From: Ferrimonas sediminum
GTDB taxonomy: Bacteria; Pseudomonadota; Gammaproteobacteria; Enterobacterales; Shewanellaceae
Direction: 5' to 3'
DNA length: 64,000 nt
NCBI RefSeq assembly: GCF_900100175.1
Contig: NZ_FNEM01000001.1
Span: forward strand, 62,001-126,000
In this document: positions 62,501 to 64,000 of the stretch, one piece after another
Position numbering within the stretch: the stretch's first letter is position 1
Layout of the letters: the number at the start of each line of letters is the position of its first letter
Made by a program: the position numbers and the translations under genes
The notes under the pieces: model-generated
Told to the model about the DNA's origin: nothing
Database searches by the model: none
What the model saw: the letters and a program-made list of their open reading frames with translations, nothing else

Positions 62501-62618
62501 CGGATTGTCGGTGGGCACCCTGTTTACCCTGTTTGTGGTGCCGGTGATGTACGCCCTGCTGGCCAAACGCATTGATGTCGGCGAAGAGGCGGCCCTGATG
62601 CAGGAGACCCGCGCCTGA
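59547..62618 (+). CDS. RND multidrug efflux permease (AcrB/HAE1-like)
   Basis: 1023-aa inner-membrane proton-driven pump. FTDVFIRRPVLAIVLNLLLL at the N-terminus, two large periplasmic loops between TM1-2 and TM7-8, and the proton-relay Asp pair in LVVDDAIVVVENVH. Length and motif order fit the HAE1 family. Substrate range cannot be read from sequence. Terminator at 62653. Confidence 0.92.
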   Translation: MKFTDVFIRRPVLAIVLNLLLLVFGARAYMDLQVRQYPDMEIGQIDVTTVYPGANAELVQGFVTQPIQEAISSAEGIDYVTASSSAGVSTISVFLNLGYDANTAMAEMLTKLNEVSGRLPESIDDPVLAKSTAGGGAIMYLAYFSETMSGVEITDYLKRVVQPKLTEVEGVAEAQLYGEKEFSMRIWLDPVRMQANGVTSGDINSALNQNNFQSAAGEVRDSYTVTSVRASTSLQDEASFGNITVKSDGNAVVRLRDVARVELAPKSDKVYGMYKGTPAIFVGITTTPDANSLDVAKGVHAVLPEIERNLPDGLSQVMNHDSTEFIQESIDEVLVTLVEAVVIVVLVVFLFLGSLRSVMIPIITVPLSLIGVGLFMMGLGFSINLLTLLALVMAISLVVDDAIVVVENVHRHIEEGLSPVRAAVVGAREIAMPVIAMTITLAAVYAPIGFMGGLTGSLFTEFAFTLAGAVLISGFIALTLSPMMSSKLLNKEDLHKPFPQYLDRLFARVKDKYQAILVQVVGHYKAAIATGAVLLFAAIGVMFMMTQSELAPDEDQGYIFNIANGPDNGSVHYSAAYGRQFTDMVSQYPEYRMALVFAGYPSESGFMSVVALKPWSQRVRSQMEIQPQMQQDAKRIAGLEVFSINPPALPGVASGLPVNFVVTTTADHATLYEVMNKLKQEAEASGLFMVVNNTLKISKPQVHIQIDREKAGQLGISMQTIGSVLSTQLGDFRTNYFDIQGRSYEVIPQADAPFRSTADRIADLYVSSSTGESIPLSTVVKVSNEVIPNALTQFQQLNSATLEAMPMPGAATIADAHVFLKAKLQEIAPKGYAYDFGGQSRQFETEGSALYVTFALALLVIFLVLAAQFESWRDPVVVLVTVPLSIFGAMIPLFLGAATLNIYTQVGLITLVGLISKHGILIVEFANQLQREGRDKAQAVIESAALRLRPILMTTAAMVLGVMPLVLATGAGAVSRFNIGLVITVGLSVGTLFTLFVVPVMYALLAKRIDVGEEAALMQETRA

Positions 62619-62652
62619 GCTGACCGACAACGAACCTGACTTTGACGAGTCC

Positions 62653-62679
62653 AAGCCACCCTTCGGGGTGGCTTTTTTG
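62653..62679 (+). terminator. rho-independent terminator after the RND pump
   Basis: AAGCCACCC-TTCG-GGGTGGCTT with six T, a very stable tetraloop hairpin. Confidence 0.9.
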
Positions 62680-62722
62680 TGTTCGAGTGTAAATATCTGA
62701 ATTTATTCCTTGATCAAATCTA

Positions 62723-62747
62723 AATTATAATTATTATCATTCGCATT
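62723..62747 (+). promoter_or_regulatory. Fur-box-like sequence
   Basis: AATTATAATTATTATCATT, followed by CGCATT, fits the repeated NAT(A/T)AT hexamers of Fur sites. It lies about 40-60 bp before the TonB receptor start, so iron-repressed expression is inferred. Confidence 0.7.
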
Positions 62748-62785
62748 CAAATGAATGGATGTGTCACTATTTAGGGGATTGGGAA

Positions 62786-64000
62786 ATGTTGTTTACTCCA
62801 ACGCGTTTGGCCGTAGCCGTGATGGCGGCGATCAGCACCTGTGGGGCGGTTGCCGAAGAGAGCAAGGCCACGCTGTTTGATGACGTGGTGGTCTCCGCCA
62901 GCCGTACCGGCGCTCAGAAAGCCGAAAAGGTGCCAGCCGCCATGGCGGTGGTCGATGCCGAACAGATTGAAAATCAACAGATGACCACCATCTCCGATCT
63001 GGTGCGCTACGAGCCCGGTGTCGACGTTTCCGGCAGTGGCCGCTTTGGTCTGCAGGACTTCACCATTCGCGGCATCGGTGGCAACCGGGTCAAGATCATG
63101 GTGGACGGGGTGGATCAGAGCAATGGCTACGATTCCGGCACTGAGTTTATGCGGGCCGGCCGCAACTTTGTCGACATGGATACCCTCAAGCAGGTGGAGA
63201 TCACCAAGAGTCCGGCGTCGACCCTGTACGGCAGTGATGCCATCGGCGGGGTGGTGGCCTTTACCACTAAGGATCCGGCCGACTATCTGGAGGCCGGTGA
63301 CGACACGACCCTGTCGCTGAAAGCGGGCTATACCGGTCGTGATCAGAGCTTTGCCGAAACCGTGACCCTGGCCAACCGCAGTGGCTCCTGGGAATCGCTG
63401 TTGCTGTACACCCGCCGGGACGGCAAAGAGACCGAAACCCAGGGCAGTGTCGGTGGCATCGGAGACGACCGCACCGAGGCCGATCCCATGGACATTACTT
63501 CCAACAACGTGCTGGCCAAACTGATCTATGCCGGCAGTGAGGCTCACCGGGTGGGGATGGTGGCAGAGCGTTACGATTCCAGCACCGAAGGGGAGTTGTT
63601 GTCCCTGAACGACGGTAACCCCGGCGAACCCGGCGTCACCTACGCCAACCAGATGGCGGACGACAGCAGCACACGAACCCGCGTCGGTCTGTTCCATGAC
63701 TGGGACGCCAATCTGAGCGCGTTCGATACCCTGAAATGGACCCTGGATTATCAGGACAGTGAATCGGATCAGGTGACCAGTAACTGGTATTCCTATTACC
63801 AGACCGATCGCCGCATGTCCCGTCAGTACCAGGAAACCAGTTGGCAGTTTTCTCTGGACATGGCCAAGGACCTGACCCTGGGCAGCAGCCGGCACGCCAT
63901 CAGCTATGGCATGGATCTGAATCGGGAAGATCTGGAAAACCTCAATGTGACCAGCTACGCCAGCGATAAGCCGACCGACGTCAGCCGCTATGCGCCAAAG
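62786..64000 (+). CDS. TonB-dependent receptor, haem/haemoglobin type, 5' part
   Basis: 405 codons visible; the gene continues beyond the window. ATG 62786 after AGGGGATTGGG. Signal peptide (TRLAVAVMAAISTCGAVA), then the TonB-box-like DDVVVSASRTG, the plug domain (TISDLVRYEPGVDV, FTIRGIGGNRVKIMVDGV) and the LYGSDAIGGVVAFTTKDPADYL motif characteristic of haemoglobin/haem receptors. Barrel strands begin after residue 170. A Fur-box-like site upstream supports an iron-uptake role. Ligand specificity cannot be fixed from this part. Confidence 0.88.
   Translation, partial: MLFTPTRLAVAVMAAISTCGAVAEESKATLFDDVVVSASRTGAQKAEKVPAAMAVVDAEQIENQQMTTISDLVRYEPGVDVSGSGRFGLQDFTIRGIGGNRVKIMVDGVDQSNGYDSGTEFMRAGRNFVDMDTLKQVEITKSPASTLYGSDAIGGVVAFTTKDPADYLEAGDDTTLSLKAGYTGRDQSFAETVTLANRSGSWESLLLYTRRDGKETETQGSVGGIGDDRTEADPMDITSNNVLAKLIYAGSEAHRVGMVAERYDSSTEGELLSLNDGNPGEPGVTYANQMADDSSTRTRVGLFHDWDANLSAFDTLKWTLDYQDSESDQVTSNWYSYYQTDRRMSRQYQETSWQFSLDMAKDLTLGSSRHAISYGMDLNREDLENLNVTSYASDKPTDVSRYAPK

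Noticed and set aside
1-64000. CRISPR arrays, insertion sequences, integrases, prophage genes, rRNA and tRNA genes
   Set aside because: Looked for on both strands; no repeat-spacer pattern, transposase motif, integrase or RNA gene signature was found.

Overview
The window reads as chromosomal DNA of a Gram-negative, respiratorily versatile gammaproteobacterium, most likely of the Ferrimonas/Shewanella part of the Alteromonadales. This is inferred from gene content, not from a database match. The pointers are tandem formate dehydrogenase operons that include a small TAT-target protein, a PrpBC-AcnD-PrpF propionate operon, CxxCH cytochromes, several anaerobic terminal-reductase modules and an ilvGMEDA-type operon with a leader peptide. 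I saw no rRNA, tRNA, CRISPR array, insertion sequence or prophage.

Layout. (1) 1-6.9 kb: the tail of one formate dehydrogenase operon (fdhB end, fdhC) followed by a complete second one (TAT-target peptide, Cys-type fdhA, fdhB, fdhC) behind an FNR-like promoter. Both fdhC genes are followed by the same short hairpin plus a partial copy of their own 3' end. (2) 6.9-11.5 kb: a DUF1456 protein, an OmpK/Tsx-like outer-membrane protein, a DUF985 cupin and a PhoD-family phosphatase. (3) 11.9-15.9 kb: a split flavocytochrome (TAT-exported FAD subunit plus separate tetraheme cytochrome), a DcaP-like porin and a divergent TetR regulator. The FAD subunit has lost one fumarate-binding His, so its substrate is probably not fumarate. 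(4) 16-18.7 kb: a rhomboid protease with two N-terminal zinc ribbons, a single-TM protein just upstream of it, and a 2-oxoglutarate/Fe(II) oxygenase. (5) 19-24.7 kb: a respiratory reductive dehalogenase locus (rdhA, rdhB, NosR/RdhC-like flavoprotein, a previously overlooked 53-aa membrane protein, LuxR-type and LysR-type regulators, an outer-membrane channel). (6) 25-27.9 kb: a tetraheme lipoprotein with EF-hand-like loops, divergent from a second LuxR-type regulator. (7) 27.9-29.7 kb: rsuA and an AraC/GyrI-like regulator. (8) 29.7-39.7 kb: a divergent pair of paralogous LysR regulators, a 55-aa membrane protein, a DsbB-like protein fused to a large periplasmic domain, then an uncharacterised molybdoenzyme operon (catalytic subunit, four-cluster ferredoxin, TorD-like chaperone, formate-dehydrogenase-type cytochrome b, porin). 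(9) 40-46.7 kb: the methylcitrate operon prpR(GntR)-prpB-prpC-acnD-prpF with two matching palindromic operators upstream. (10) 47-50.4 kb: two tandem acyltransferases and yifB. (11) 50.6-58.1 kb: ilvL leader/attenuator, then ilvC-ilvG-ilvM-ilvE-ilvD-ilvA. (12) 58.4-64 kb: an RND efflux pair behind an AcrR-like dyad, and the first 405 codons of a Fur-boxed TonB-dependent haem-type receptor that runs off the window.

Together the first 40 kb is an anaerobic-respiration island. Formate is the electron donor through the quinone pool, and at least three quinol-linked reductase modules are present: the split flavocytochrome, the reductive dehalogenase and the orphan molybdoenzyme. Each has its own outer-membrane channel and dedicated regulators. 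The last 24 kb is mostly core metabolism. The best candidates for undescribed biology are the molybdoenzyme/DsbB-like module at 32-39.6 kb, the reductive dehalogenase locus and the split flavocytochrome.
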